DNA of 64,000 bases from Bacillota bacterium (GTDB taxonomy: Bacteria; Bacillota; Clostridia; Lachnospirales; Lachnospiraceae). The notes below the pieces were generated by a model, which saw nothing but the letters and a program-made list of their open reading frames with translations, was not told the DNA's origin and ran no database searches. Made by a program: the position numbers and the translations under genes. Location: the NCBI GenBank assembly GCA_023437365.1, contig JAEZGK010000078.1, forward strand, positions 1-64,000. The letters run 5' to 3'. Position 1 is the first letter of the stretch, and each line of letters begins with the position of its first letter. Below are positions 42,988 to 51,968 of this stretch, piece by piece.

Positions 42988-45171
42988 ATGAAGGACACAA
43001 AATTAAAAACAATAGAGAATAAAAATGAAGTAACGGAAGAAAGATTGTCAATGCTGGAGGAGATTTTCTCAAGCAAGGAATATAGGCCTATGCGATTCAA
43101 GGATCTGGTAGGCTTATTACAGGTTCCGAAAAGTGATAAAAATGAGTTGAAGCTGCTACTGGATCAACTGATGTCAAAGGGTTTTATCATGCTTGACAAT
43201 CAGGGACGATATCGGATTCCGGGAGATGACATAAAGGTTGGGACCTTTTCCGGGACGCAAAGAGGCTTTGGATTTGTCATTCTTGAAGGTGAAGAACAGG
43301 ATGTATTTATCCCCGGTGATGCTACCAAGGGAGCATTGCATGGGGATAAGGTTATGATAACCATAGTAAACGGTCAACAGACCGGAAGGAGACGGGAAGG
43401 CGCAGTCGTGAATATTATCGAGCGCGGCAGCAATGAGATTATCGGAACCTTTGAGAAGAGTAAGAATTTCGGTTTTGTGCTTCCGGACAACCAAAAATTC
43501 GGTAAAGATATCTTTATTCCGAAGGAGCATACCAAAGGAGCAGTAACCGGGCATAAGGTTGTGGTTAAGCTGACGAACTATGGGGATGTCACCTCGAATC
43601 CGGAAGGTAAGGTCGTAGAAATTCTTGGGCATGTGAATGATCCCGGAGTAGATATCCTGTCGGTAGTCAGAGCATATGACCTTCCGGTAGAATTTCCGGA
43701 GGATGTCCTAAGAATACTGGATCGTGTTCCTGAGGAGATTGATCAGGAAGAGGCGGTCAAGCGCCTGGATATCAGAAATGTGATGACAGTGACCATCGAT
43801 GGCGAGGATGCGAAGGATCTGGATGATGCAATCAGCATCAGTAAGGAAGGGGACATCTACCGTCTGGGTGTTCATATCGCGGATGTTACTCACTATGTAA
43901 AGGAAGGAGCCGCACTCGATAAGGAAGCGCTGAAGCGGGGGACAAGTGTTTACCTGGTGGACCGGGTTATCCCAATGCTGCCGCACAAGCTATCCAATGG
44001 TATCTGCTCCCTGAATCCGGGGGTAGATCGTCTTGCCTTAAGCTGTTTTATGGATATCGACGCCAAGGGAACGGTGCTCGGCCATCAGATCGCAGAAACC
44101 GTTATTCGTTCCGACCGAAGAATGACCTATACGAATGTTGCTAAGATCGTCGACGGCACAGATGAGGAGATAAGGAAGGAATACGAGGACATTGTACCGA
44201 TGTTTCTGCTGATGCAGGAGCTGGCGGAGGTGCTTCGGGAGAGAAGACATAAGAGAGGCTCCATCAACTTTGATTTTCCTGAGAGCAAGATAATCGTTGA
44301 TAAGCAAGGGAAGCCCATAGAGATTAAGCCCTATGAAAGAAATAAGGCGACGAAGATCATCGAAGAGTTCATGCTGATTGCCAATGAGACCATCGCTGAG
44401 GATTTCTTCTGGCAGGAGATACCCTTTGTTTATAGGACCCATGATAACCCAGATGAGGAGAAGATTAAGAAATTAGCTATTTTTATTAATAATTTTGGCT
44501 ACAGCATCAGACTTGGAAAAGAAGACATTCATCCGAAGGAGCTGCAGAAGCTTCTGATTAAGGTGGAGGATACACCGGAGGAGGCTTTGATCAGCCGACT
44601 TACCCTCCGATCCATGAAGCAGGCTAAATATACTGTGGCAAATACGGGACATTTCGGCTTATCAGCAAAATATTACTGTCACTTTACCTCTCCGATCCGC
44701 AGGTATCCGGATCTTCAGATTCATAGGATTATTAAGGAAAACATAAATGGTAAGCTGGGAGAAAAGCGGATCAAGCACTACGAGAAGATTCTATATGAGG
44801 TGGCTGATCATTCCAGTAAGACTGAACGCCGAGCTGATGAAGCGGAGCGTGAGGTGGAAAAGATGAAGAAAGTGGAATATATGATAGAGCATATCGGCGA
44901 AACCTTCGAGGGAGTCATCTCAGGTATTACCAACTGGGGGATGTATGTGGAGCTTCCAAATACCATAGAAGGTATGATCAGAGTCAGTGAGATGCAGGAT
45001 GATTATTTTATCTACGATGAGGAGCATTATCAGCTCGTGGGTGAGCATACGAAAAAAATATATAAATTGGGGCAGAAGGTTACTGTGGAGGTTGTCAACG
45101 CAGACAAGATCCAGCGGACCATTGACTTTGCCCTGGTGGAGGCAGAAGCCTCCTATGGAAAGGAGTCATGA
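42988..45171 (+). CDS. rnr: Ribonuclease R
   Basis: RNase R is a processive 3-prime exonuclease that unwinds structured RNA and helps degrade tmRNA-released messages. The 727-residue protein has an N-terminal helix-turn-helix, two cold-shock-like domains (for example GTFSGTQRGFGFVI and GTFEKSKNFGFVLP), the catalytic RNB domain with IDGEDAKDLDDAIS (Asp cluster) and FTSPIRRYPDLQIHR, and a C-terminal S1 domain. ATG 42988 follows AAGTAGGTG; the in-frame GTG three codons earlier is part of that site. smpB begins seven bases after the stop. Confidence 0.97.
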   Translation: MKDTKLKTIENKNEVTEERLSMLEEIFSSKEYRPMRFKDLVGLLQVPKSDKNELKLLLDQLMSKGFIMLDNQGRYRIPGDDIKVGTFSGTQRGFGFVILEGEEQDVFIPGDATKGALHGDKVMITIVNGQQTGRRREGAVVNIIERGSNEIIGTFEKSKNFGFVLPDNQKFGKDIFIPKEHTKGAVTGHKVVVKLTNYGDVTSNPEGKVVEILGHVNDPGVDILSVVRAYDLPVEFPEDVLRILDRVPEEIDQEEAVKRLDIRNVMTVTIDGEDAKDLDDAISISKEGDIYRLGVHIADVTHYVKEGAALDKEALKRGTSVYLVDRVIPMLPHKLSNGICSLNPGVDRLALSCFMDIDAKGTVLGHQIAETVIRSDRRMTYTNVAKIVDGTDEEIRKEYEDIVPMFLLMQELAEVLRERRHKRGSINFDFPESKIIVDKQGKPIEIKPYERNKATKIIEEFMLIANETIAEDFFWQEIPFVYRTHDNPDEEKIKKLAIFINNFGYSIRLGKEDIHPKELQKLLIKVEDTPEEALISRLTLRSMKQAKYTVANTGHFGLSAKYYCHFTSPIRRYPDLQIHRIIKENINGKLGEKRIKHYEKILYEVADHSSKTERRADEAEREVEKMKKVEYMIEHIGETFEGVISGITNWGMYVELPNTIEGMIRVSEMQDDYFIYDEEHYQLVGEHTKKIYKLGQKVTVEVVNADKIQRTIDFALVEAEASYGKES

Positions 45172-45178
45172 AGAATAA

Positions 45179-45643
45179 GTGGGGGAAAATATTAAACTGA
45201 TTGCCAATAATAAGAAGGCATATTTTGATTATTTTATTGAGGATAAGTATGAGGCTGGAATTTCCTTGCATGGAACTGAGGTAAAATCCTTAAGAATGGG
45301 AAAATGCAGCTTAAAGGAATCCTTTCTACGAGTGGAAAAAGGTGAAGTATTTATCTACAACATGCACATTAGTCCTTATGAGAAGGGAAATATCTTCAAT
45401 AAGGATCCGCTTCGTGTGCGTAAGCTTCTGATGCATAAGTATGAAATTAATAAAATAGCGGGACAGATCGTACAAAAGGGTTACACTCTGGTCCCGCTGC
45501 AGATTTATCTAAAGGGAAGCCTCGTTAAGGTAGAGATTGGTCTGGCAAGAGGCAAGAAGCTCTATGACAAGCGCGAGGATATCGCTAAGAAGGATCAGCG
45601 CCGGGAAGCCGAGAAGGAGTTCAAGGTGAAGAACCTTTATTAG
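45179..45643 (+). CDS. smpB: SsrA-binding protein SmpB
   Basis: SmpB binds tmRNA and brings it to stalled ribosomes. The 154-residue protein has IKLIANNKKAYFDYFIEDKYEAGISLHGTE, LRMGKCSLKESF and the C-terminal tail KLYDKREDIAKKDQRREAEK, which enters the mRNA channel. The start must be GTG 45179, because the codon before it is an in-frame TAA. AAAGGAG lies 13 bases upstream, longer than usual; an ATG at 45168 nearer to it opens only a ten-codon frame. Its partner ssrA lies 2 kb downstream. Confidence 0.96.
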   Translation: MGENIKLIANNKKAYFDYFIEDKYEAGISLHGTEVKSLRMGKCSLKESFLRVEKGEVFIYNMHISPYEKGNIFNKDPLRVRKLLMHKYEINKIAGQIVQKGYTLVPLQIYLKGSLVKVEIGLARGKKLYDKREDIAKKDQRREAEKEFKVKNLY

Positions 45644-45713
45644 ACCTTCCGGGAAAAATCGCAAAACTAAAGAGGCATCAGTCTGAATACTTACGAAGGA
45701 GGAAAGCATCATT

Positions 45714-47243
45714 ATGACAAGGAAGAGATGTATCATAATGATATTACTGCTCCTGTTTCTGCAGGTGCAATCCAAAGATATTCCGACAGCATATGCAAAA
45801 ATGAAGGTCGGTACACCAGTCACACTGACAGAGCCCGGTCAGATACTTGAGACTATAACCTATAATGGTATTACCGTAGAAGCAGCATATACGAATGGGT
45901 CCTATTCGGGCTCTGATCCGGTCTATAGCTGTGCTGCTTTTGTAAAGAAGTTTTATTTCAGGATTTACGGCATAGAGGTTTACAACCTATTATCGAAAGA
46001 GAGTGTTCCGTTGGTTTATCATAATATGGGTAGCTTTTCCCTTACGGACCAGCCACATTCAGGCGATATTGTCAGGGATAATACCAGGACGCATTGGGCT
46101 ATCGTCAAATCCGTAGAAGGAGATATCATAACCGTTGTACAGCAGAATTATCGTTCGGGCAATACGGGGTGGATTAACTGTAGCATAGACCGCTTCGATA
46201 CGGGATATTCGTATTTTACTTACAGTAATAGAGTGGAAAGCAGTAACGGGGTCCCAGGCAACGATGCTGCCTGGGATTTGACCGCAGCAGTGCAAGGTTC
46301 TAGTGAAGCTGAAACGGGAATCCTTCCTACCTTAGATGTTGGTTCTGAGATAGCGGAGGGGACCTATCGGATGCTTCAGGCTTCGAATTCAATGCTTTTG
46401 ACTGCATCGGAGGAGTCCGCTGGCTGGCGGCCTCTGATTGGCAGCTACCAAGATAGTGAAAGCCAATTGCTAAGCATTGTATCGCTCGGAGATATGGAAT
46501 ATGCGCTACAGCATGTTTCAAATCGTAGATTTTTAGCTGTATCGGATAAGAATGAGTTGATTTCCACCGAGGATTTGAAGCAAAGCTTTGTATTTGTACT
46601 CAGAGATAATGGTTATTATACCCTATCACCTGTATCGGACAGAAAGAAAGTGGTAGCTGTTTCGCAGGTACCGTCACAGAATGATCAGCCCTATCTGGTG
46701 CTTCAGGATTATGCGGGGAACAGGAATGAGTTTTGGAGCTTAGGTCTGGTATCCTCTTCTGTGCTTCCACTTACTCCTGAGACGAGCGTAGCGAAAAAGA
46801 CATTGTATTTGGGATATCTTGATTTTCAAATCGGAATAACCGGGTTGAAGAAGAATGCTTCGATTACCTATGTCTCCGAGTATCCTGCGGTTGCCGAGGT
46901 AAGCGAAACAGGAATGGTAAGAGCGAAAAGTGTGGGTGAGACAAGCATTGATATAAAAGTGCTTCAGGATACGATTACATATCAACTACAGATCGATATC
47001 ATCGTGAAGAAACCGTCGATTAAGATTGAGTCCCCGGGTAAGAAAATAGCTGTTGGTCAAAGCATCGACTTGAAGTTAAAAAAATACGGGACAAAGAGTT
47101 CTGTAACCTGGCAGGTATCAGATCAAAATATCGCTGTAATTGACAGTAAAAATAGATTAATTGCAAAGAAATGTGGTAAAGTGACCGTTACAGCTAAGAC
47201 AAAGGATGGCTTAACAGCGACTATTAAGCTGACGATAAGCTGA
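45714..47243 (+). CDS. Secreted CHAP-like, trefoil-like and Ig-like (BIG2) protein
   Basis: The 509-residue protein has a signal peptide (about 1-21, CIIMILLLLFLQVQS). Residues about 55-175 resemble a CHAP/NlpC-type cysteine hydrolase, with Cys73 in YSCAAFVKKFY and His127 in RTHWAIVKS, suggesting cleavage of peptidoglycan peptides. Residues about 205-345 look like a ricin-type beta-trefoil (GTYRMLQASNSMLL, NEFWSLGLV). Two BIG2-like modules complete the C-terminus (VTWQVSDQNIAVIDSKNRLI). Domain calls other than signal peptide and BIG2 are by eye. It interrupts the smpB-ssrA pair. Confidence 0.7.
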   Translation: MTRKRCIIMILLLLFLQVQSKDIPTAYAKMKVGTPVTLTEPGQILETITYNGITVEAAYTNGSYSGSDPVYSCAAFVKKFYFRIYGIEVYNLLSKESVPLVYHNMGSFSLTDQPHSGDIVRDNTRTHWAIVKSVEGDIITVVQQNYRSGNTGWINCSIDRFDTGYSYFTYSNRVESSNGVPGNDAAWDLTAAVQGSSEAETGILPTLDVGSEIAEGTYRMLQASNSMLLTASEESAGWRPLIGSYQDSESQLLSIVSLGDMEYALQHVSNRRFLAVSDKNELISTEDLKQSFVFVLRDNGYYTLSPVSDRKKVVAVSQVPSQNDQPYLVLQDYAGNRNEFWSLGLVSSSVLPLTPETSVAKKTLYLGYLDFQIGITGLKKNASITYVSEYPAVAEVSETGMVRAKSVGETSIDIKVLQDTITYQLQIDIIVKKPSIKIESPGKKIAVGQSIDLKLKKYGTKSSVTWQVSDQNIAVIDSKNRLIAKKCGKVTVTAKTKDGLTATIKLTIS

Positions 47244-47257
47244 AGGGAGGATTGATG

Positions 47258-47461
47258 ATGAAGATCAACGAGAAGAAAATATCTGAAATTCTGAACAAAT
47301 ATGATAAGACCATCAGGGATACAGGAGCATTTTTCCTCGAGGTAGATGATCAGGAACTGACGATTACAGATTCCTGTGAGGGAGTAGATTTGATACCACT
47401 GGATAAGGCTTTGTGTCAAAGGCTGTCAGCTTTATTTCAAGAGCTGTCTGAGCAGCTTTGA
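47258..47461 (+). CDS. Hypothetical small acidic protein
   Basis: The 67-residue product from ATG 47258 (GAAGGGAGG seven bases upstream; two other in-frame starts lie closer) is not recognised. It is helical at both ends with a beta-rich middle (GAFFLEVDDQELTITDS) and has no membrane segment. It lies 14 bp behind the secreted CHAP-like protein on the same strand, so the two may be co-transcribed. It could be an immunity or chaperone-like partner, but nothing in the sequence shows that. Confidence 0.6.
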   Translation: MKINEKKISEILNKYDKTIRDTGAFFLEVDDQELTITDSCEGVDLIPLDKALCQRLSALFQELSEQL

Positions 47462-47619
47462 ATTCCATGTAGGATAAGGAATGCATGCTGTATAGGATGC
47501 CGTTATCAACAAAATACGCACTTGCTCTGCCCATCGTTTCATACACGGCGAATTTTACGGCAAGTACCAACGTCTGGTCTTTCTGGAAGAAATCAATTTG
47601 TTATCTCATTTGATCTTGC

Positions 47620-47648
47620 TTGACACTACGTTTAAAATGAGATACGAT
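47620..47648 (+). promoter_or_regulatory. Sigma-A-type promoter of ssrA
   Basis: A perfect -35 TTGACA (47620-47625) and TACGAT (47643-47648) are 17 bases apart. Transcription would start near 47655, giving a leader of about 70 bases to be trimmed. TCTCATTT/AAATGAGA flanks the -35 region as an inverted repeat. Confidence 0.7.
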
Positions 47649-47726
47649 GTATATGTGTTTGCGAACCAGAAAAGATAGAGGGGAATGACGGATTGCTTCC
47701 TTACTATCTTTACAATCATATTTCAC

Positions 47727-48087
47727 GGGGTTGTACTGGTTTCGACGGGGGTTTTGAAATTGTAGAAGCCATTCGCAGACTAGGACTGCGTCAACAACTT
47801 AGAACTAAAATTAAACGCAAACGATAATTACGAATTAGCTGCTGCGTAAGCAGCTTGTCGACCTTAGGCAACTCGCGGCTTAAGACCTCGGCATCAAATT
47901 AGCGGGGACCTTTGTCTTCAAAGCTTTGAGAAGATAAAAGACACATGAAGCTACCGAAGTCTAAAGCCTGTCAACCGGCGTTAGATGGAGGGAACAGCGT
48001 GTACAGGCACGCATAAAAGATTGACTGTAATGGGAGAAACTGCAATGAATGGGCTTTCGGACCGGGGTTCGACTCCCCGCAGCTCCA
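47727..48087 (+). ncRNA. ssrA: Transfer-messenger RNA (tmRNA)
   Basis: tmRNA rescues ribosomes stalled on broken messages and tags the unfinished protein. The 5-prime end GGGGTTGTACTGGTTTCGAC and the 3-prime end GGGGTTCGACTCCCC plus GCAGCTCC form the tRNA-like domain; GGGGTTG pairs with CAGCTCC. The tag frame runs GCA (47817) to TAA (47849) and encodes ANDNYELAAA, with the resume codon preceded by TTAAAC. Pseudoknot regions lie between. The mature end is A48087 and CCA is not encoded (ATT follows), so it must be added enzymatically. Confidence 0.97.
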
Positions 48088-48099
48088 TTTGTTGAGATA

Positions 48100-48137
48100 A
48101 ATGAGAAATCTTTAGAAACAAGGATTTCTCATTTTTT
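48100..48137 (+). terminator. Intrinsic terminator of ssrA
   Basis: A perfect 11-bp stem, 48100-48110 with 48123-48133 (AATGAGAAATC), is followed by TTTT. Confidence 0.88.
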
Positions 48138-48164
48138 ATTGTTATGATATTAAAAGGGATATTC

Positions 48165-48209
48165 ACAGGTACTGCAGACTGATTTTTTCAGTCAGCAGTA
48201 CCTGTTTTG
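48165..48209. terminator. Long hairpin, possible second terminator
   Basis: An 11-bp stem (48165-48175 with 48195-48205, ACAGGTACTGC) continues through one A-A mismatch into a 6-bp stem (48177-48182 with 48188-48193), 17 bp in all, and is followed by TTTGTCC. Confidence 0.65.
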
Positions 48210-48334
48210 TCCTATTAAAATATAATCTGCCTGAAATCCCATCGACGGACAGCATGCAGGCAGGATGATCATTTGTCTGAATGGAATGATAATAATTGTA
48301 AAGACTATTTGTATTCTATATTGGAGGTAAACAA

Positions 48335-48535
48335 ATGTCGAACAGGATGAATAGCAAGGACCCCAATCATACCAACAGTACCAATAACGGTCTGGCTGAA
48401 CGAAATATATCAGCGGAGGTCATGAAGAAATATAAGAACGCCCTGGATGATTCCAAGAGCTATATCAGCGGAACCGAGGAATTATCCTCTTCCAGTCACC
48501 GCTTTGGTGATGAGGGGTCTGATCATAATCAATAA
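48335..48535 (+). CDS. Hypothetical small hydrophilic protein
   Basis: The 66-residue product begins at an ATG after TTGGAGGTAA, a good ribosome-binding site. It is polar throughout, with an Asn/Thr/Ser-rich start (NSKDPNHTNSTNNGLAERN), a short helix (AEVMKKYKNALDDSKS) and an acidic, His-containing end. There is no cysteine, membrane segment or signal peptide. The family is unknown; small polar proteins of this kind include spore and stress proteins, but that is only a guess. Confidence 0.55.
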   Translation: MSNRMNSKDPNHTNSTNNGLAERNISAEVMKKYKNALDDSKSYISGTEELSSSSHRFGDEGSDHNQ

Positions 48536-48649
48536 TCACAGTGCTACCGGTATATTTCTTGCCTTGGAGGATTTTTATTACAATATTCATGAAAAAAATA
48601 ACATATATGACAAAATAAACTATAAATATGTAATTTAATACAAAATAAA

Positions 48650-48707
48650 TTGACAAACATATACAATGCGGTTATACTGTCCATAGGCAGGTTAATAACT
48701 ACTAACC
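48650..48707 (+). promoter_or_regulatory. Promoter and candidate operator of the TetR gene
   Basis: TTGACA (48650-48655) and TATACT (48673-48678) are 17 bases apart. An 18-bp near-palindrome GGTTAATAACTACTAACC (48690-48707) lies just downstream, at the likely transcription start and before the ribosome-binding site, where a self-repressing TetR protein would be expected to bind. Confidence 0.65.
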
Positions 48708-48720
48708 AAGGAGGAGAAAT

Positions 48721-49308
48721 ATGACAAACAGCCTGTTGCACAGAAGAGAGTTTATCATTCTGGCTGCCATTGACGTAATTAACGAATGTGGCATCTCAAG
48801 CTTTTCTACCAAGGAAGTTTCTAAACGTGTGGGCATTTCAGAGCCTGCAATCTTTAAACACTTTAAAACAAAGGTGGACCTACTCAATGCCGTAATAGAG
48901 CGATTTTCTCATTATGATTGTGATGTGATCCATTCTTTACGTTCTAAGAAGCTAAATGCAATCGAAAGTATGATCCTATTTATCAATACCTATGCTACCT
49001 ATTATGAAAATTATCCTGCAATCACAGAGCTAACGCAGAGCTTCGAGGAGTTTCGGAGGGATCCAAATTTTACTGATAAGATACAGGAAATTCTACAAAC
49101 AAGAAAAAACTTCATTATTGAGCTGATTAGAAAAGGAAAAGCCTCAGGGGAGTTGAAAACGGAAATTAATGAAGAGCAGCTGGCGGTAACAATTTTAGGA
49201 ATGGAGAGGGAGTGGTGTCTGAATTGGCGTTTTTCCGGTTACAGCTTTTCGCTGAAAGAGAAAATATCATCAAATCTTGATATGCTGATAAAGCTATTGA
49301 GACCGTAG
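48721..49308 (+). CDS. TetR/AcrR family transcriptional regulator
   Basis: The 195-residue protein has an N-terminal helix-turn-helix: IINECGISSFSTKEVSKRVGISEPAIFKHFKTKVDLL is the typical TetR pattern (residues about 20-57). The C-terminal helical ligand domain is unassigned. It starts at ATG after AAGGAGGAG. It lies 95 bp before the CheA gene on the same strand with no clear terminator between, so it may regulate the signalling cluster as well as itself. Confidence 0.9.
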   Translation: MTNSLLHRREFIILAAIDVINECGISSFSTKEVSKRVGISEPAIFKHFKTKVDLLNAVIERFSHYDCDVIHSLRSKKLNAIESMILFINTYATYYENYPAITELTQSFEEFRRDPNFTDKIQEILQTRKNFIIELIRKGKASGELKTEINEEQLAVTILGMEREWCLNWRFSGYSFSLKEKISSNLDMLIKLLRP

Positions 49309-49403
49309 ACTGATAAACCGACTGATGACTGACCGAAGCAGCAAGATGGGAAATATATAGTAAGGGATGTGATTATCTGTCAAATCTGAATACAAATGAA
49401 ACA

Positions 49404-51416
49404 ATGCTTGATGTATACCTTTTTGAAACAACACAGAATGTCGAGCAGTTGGAACAATGCATATTGGATAGTGAAAAGCAGAGTAGCTATTCCCAGGCTA
49501 CAATCAATGAAATCTTTCGTAATATGCATACAATCAAGGGTTCATCGGCAATGATGATGTTCAACAGCATATCCGGTCTGGCTCATTCCATGGAAGATCT
49601 TTTTTATTTTATTCGTGAGCATAATCCGAAAAATGTGGATTATGACATGCTCTCCTCCTTTATCCTGGAGGGAGTGGATTTCATCAGGGAGGAGCTGCAG
49701 AAGATCAGCAATAAGAGAAGTGCCGACGGAAATGCCTTGGAACTGATCGAAAGAATTAAGGTATTTTTATCGGAGCTGAAGCAGGATAATGAGCTGCACA
49801 CAGAAGTTGAACATCCGGCTTGTGTTCAACCGATGCACTTTTATATCCCTCCGGATCAAGAGGAGAAAGGTGCCAAGAACAACATATTTAAGGCGAGAAT
49901 CTTCTTCACCGAAGGGTGTGAGATGGAGAATATCAGGGCATTTACCATCGCCCATCACAGTCGCGAGATTGCGAAGGAGGTATATCATCTGCCCGAGGAT
50001 ATCATCGACAGTGAGGGAAGCATACAGAAGATACAGCAGGAGGGTTTCCTGATATATCTAATAACAGAGAAGTCTTATGAGGAAATAGATGAATTCTTAA
50101 ACCAGATTATATTTCTGAAAAGCTTGGAACTTACTCGGCTGGAGAATGATGATGAACTGAAGCAGTTCTATAAAAGAGACAAAATTGTTCTGGATACCAA
50201 TCCGATTCAGGTGCCAAAGCTTCAGCAGGAGAGCACTTCTGCTATTAATCAAAGTATGATCAGTGTCAATATAGGCAAGCTGGATAAATTGATGGACTTA
50301 GTCAGCGAATTGGTGATTGCTGAATCTATGGTTACACAGAACCCTGATTTAAAGGGATTGGAGCTTGAGAATTTCAGAAAAGCAGCTCATCAGTTACATA
50401 AAATAACAAACGAATTACAGGATACGGTCATGTCAGTCAGAATGGTACCGCTGTCCGGAACCTTCAACAAAATGCAGCGTATTGTCAGAGATATGAGTAA
50501 GAAGCTGGATAAGGAGGTTTTGCTGGAGCTGATCGGAGAGGAAACAGAAGTTGATAAAAATATCATCGAGCATATATCCGATCCGCTGATGCATCTGGTC
50601 CGAAATGCCGTTGATCATGGGATCGAGGACACTCGTGGCAGAAAACAAAGTAATAAGCCCGAATTGGGAAGGATCACGCTGGAGGCAAAAAATGCGGGCA
50701 GTGATGTTGTAATCCAGGTCAGAGATGATGGAAAAGGACTGAATAAAGAGAAAATAATTGAAAGGGCGAAGGAAAGCAATTTACTGATCAAACCGGAGAG
50801 TGAATTAAATGAGAAAGAGATATTTAATCTGATTTTTCTGCCGGGTTTTTCGACAAAGGAGAACGTCACCGAATTCAGTGGACGAGGTGTCGGGATGGAT
50901 GTGGTAACTAAGAATATTGAAGAAGTAGGCGGTTCTATTTCAGTTGACAGCAAAGAAGGGGCCGGTTCCACCTTCAGCTTAAAGATTCCTTTGACCTTAG
51001 CAATTATCGATGGAATGAACGTAAGGGTTGGCAATGCCTGTTATACCATCCCAATCTCGTCGATCAAGGAATCCTTCCGTCCTCTGAAGTCGAATCTCAT
51101 CAGGGACCCGGACGGAAATGAGATGATTATGGTAAGAGGGCAATGTTATCCGATTCTTAGACTACATGATATATACCATGTAAAGACGAAGATCATAGAT
51201 TTTGCGGAAGGCATCTTAGTTATGGTTGAACATGAGGAAAAGATGTTCTGTATTTTTGCTGATGAGCTGATTGGTCAGCAGCAGGTTGTAATAAAAGCTT
51301 TACCGGGTTATATCAAGAAGTCGGGAGTTGTGAAGGGCCTGGCAGGCTGTACGCTACTGGGTGAAGGAAGTATTAGCCTGATTGTTGATATTGGCGGACT
51401 TTACAGCTATATTTAG
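49404..51416 (+). CDS. cheA: CheA-type chemotaxis histidine kinase
   Basis: The 670-residue kinase has an Hpt domain with the phosphorylated histidine in MHTIKGSSAM (His42 here), a P2-like middle (about 150-235), a dimerisation helix pair, an ATPase domain with HLVRNAVDHGIEDTRG, VRDDGKGLN and GRGVGMDVV, and a C-terminal CheW-like domain. ATG 49404 has no ribosome-binding site. The frame is open upstream to 49329 with no ATG, GTG or TTG; a CTG at 49377, ten bases after AAGGG, would add SNLNTNET and may be the true start. It precedes cheW and a receptor gene. Confidence 0.93.
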   Translation: MLDVYLFETTQNVEQLEQCILDSEKQSSYSQATINEIFRNMHTIKGSSAMMMFNSISGLAHSMEDLFYFIREHNPKNVDYDMLSSFILEGVDFIREELQKISNKRSADGNALELIERIKVFLSELKQDNELHTEVEHPACVQPMHFYIPPDQEEKGAKNNIFKARIFFTEGCEMENIRAFTIAHHSREIAKEVYHLPEDIIDSEGSIQKIQQEGFLIYLITEKSYEEIDEFLNQIIFLKSLELTRLENDDELKQFYKRDKIVLDTNPIQVPKLQQESTSAINQSMISVNIGKLDKLMDLVSELVIAESMVTQNPDLKGLELENFRKAAHQLHKITNELQDTVMSVRMVPLSGTFNKMQRIVRDMSKKLDKEVLLELIGEETEVDKNIIEHISDPLMHLVRNAVDHGIEDTRGRKQSNKPELGRITLEAKNAGSDVVIQVRDDGKGLNKEKIIERAKESNLLIKPESELNEKEIFNLIFLPGFSTKENVTEFSGRGVGMDVVTKNIEEVGGSISVDSKEGAGSTFSLKIPLTLAIIDGMNVRVGNACYTIPISSIKESFRPLKSNLIRDPDGNEMIMVRGQCYPILRLHDIYHVKTKIIDFAEGILVMVEHEEKMFCIFADELIGQQQVVIKALPGYIKKSGVVKGLAGCTLLGEGSISLIVDIGGLYSYI

Positions 51417-51467
51417 CAAGGAGCATAGGTTACAAGAAAGATAAAATTATAGAAAGTGGATGCTAAT

Positions 51468-51950
51468 ATGACAGAGATGAATGAATTGTATCAAGAGGAA
51501 GATACCCTGACGGGAAGGTTTCTTACCTTTGCCGTAGGTACGGAGGTCTATGGAATTGAAATTCAATATGTTACTGAGATTATCGGAATCCAGGCTATTA
51601 CTGAAATACCTGAGCTTCCGGAATATATCAGAGGAATAATTAACCTGAGGGGCAAGATTATTCCGGTCATGGATGTCAGACTGCGGTTCAAAAAGGATTT
51701 TATTGAGTATAATGACCGCACCTGCGTTGTTGTAGTTGATTTACAGAATATTTCGATCGGGTTAATCGTCGACAGCGTATCAGAGGTCATCACAATACCT
51801 GAGACTGATATTGTACCGCCACCGGATATGGGTACGGAAGGAAACAAATATATCAACGGAATAGGTAAGGTGGGAAATGAAGTAAAGCTTTTACTGGATT
51901 GCAGCAGACTTGTGAATGAGAGCGATTTACAGAACATAACTAATTCATAA
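51468..51950 (+). CDS. cheW: Chemotaxis coupling protein CheW
   Basis: CheW links receptors to CheA. The 160-residue protein has the SH3-like double barrel: LTFAVGTEVYGIEIQYVTEII, PEYIRGIINLRGKIIPVMDVR (the conserved core block) and IGLIVDSVSEV. ATG 51468 follows AGTGGA at eight bases; an in-frame GTG at 51456 is an alternative. It lies between cheA and the receptor gene with gaps of about 50 and 20 bp, so the three are one unit. Confidence 0.95.
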   Translation: MTEMNELYQEEDTLTGRFLTFAVGTEVYGIEIQYVTEIIGIQAITEIPELPEYIRGIINLRGKIIPVMDVRLRFKKDFIEYNDRTCVVVVDLQNISIGLIVDSVSEVITIPETDIVPPPDMGTEGNKYINGIGKVGNEVKLLLDCSRLVNESDLQNITNS

Positions 51951-51968
51951 ACTTAGGAGGAAGATAAA

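Noticed and set aside
47727..48087. Integration of a mobile element at the 3-prime end of ssrA
   Set aside because: No integrase or duplicated ssrA end is visible downstream; two terminators and a small gene follow.
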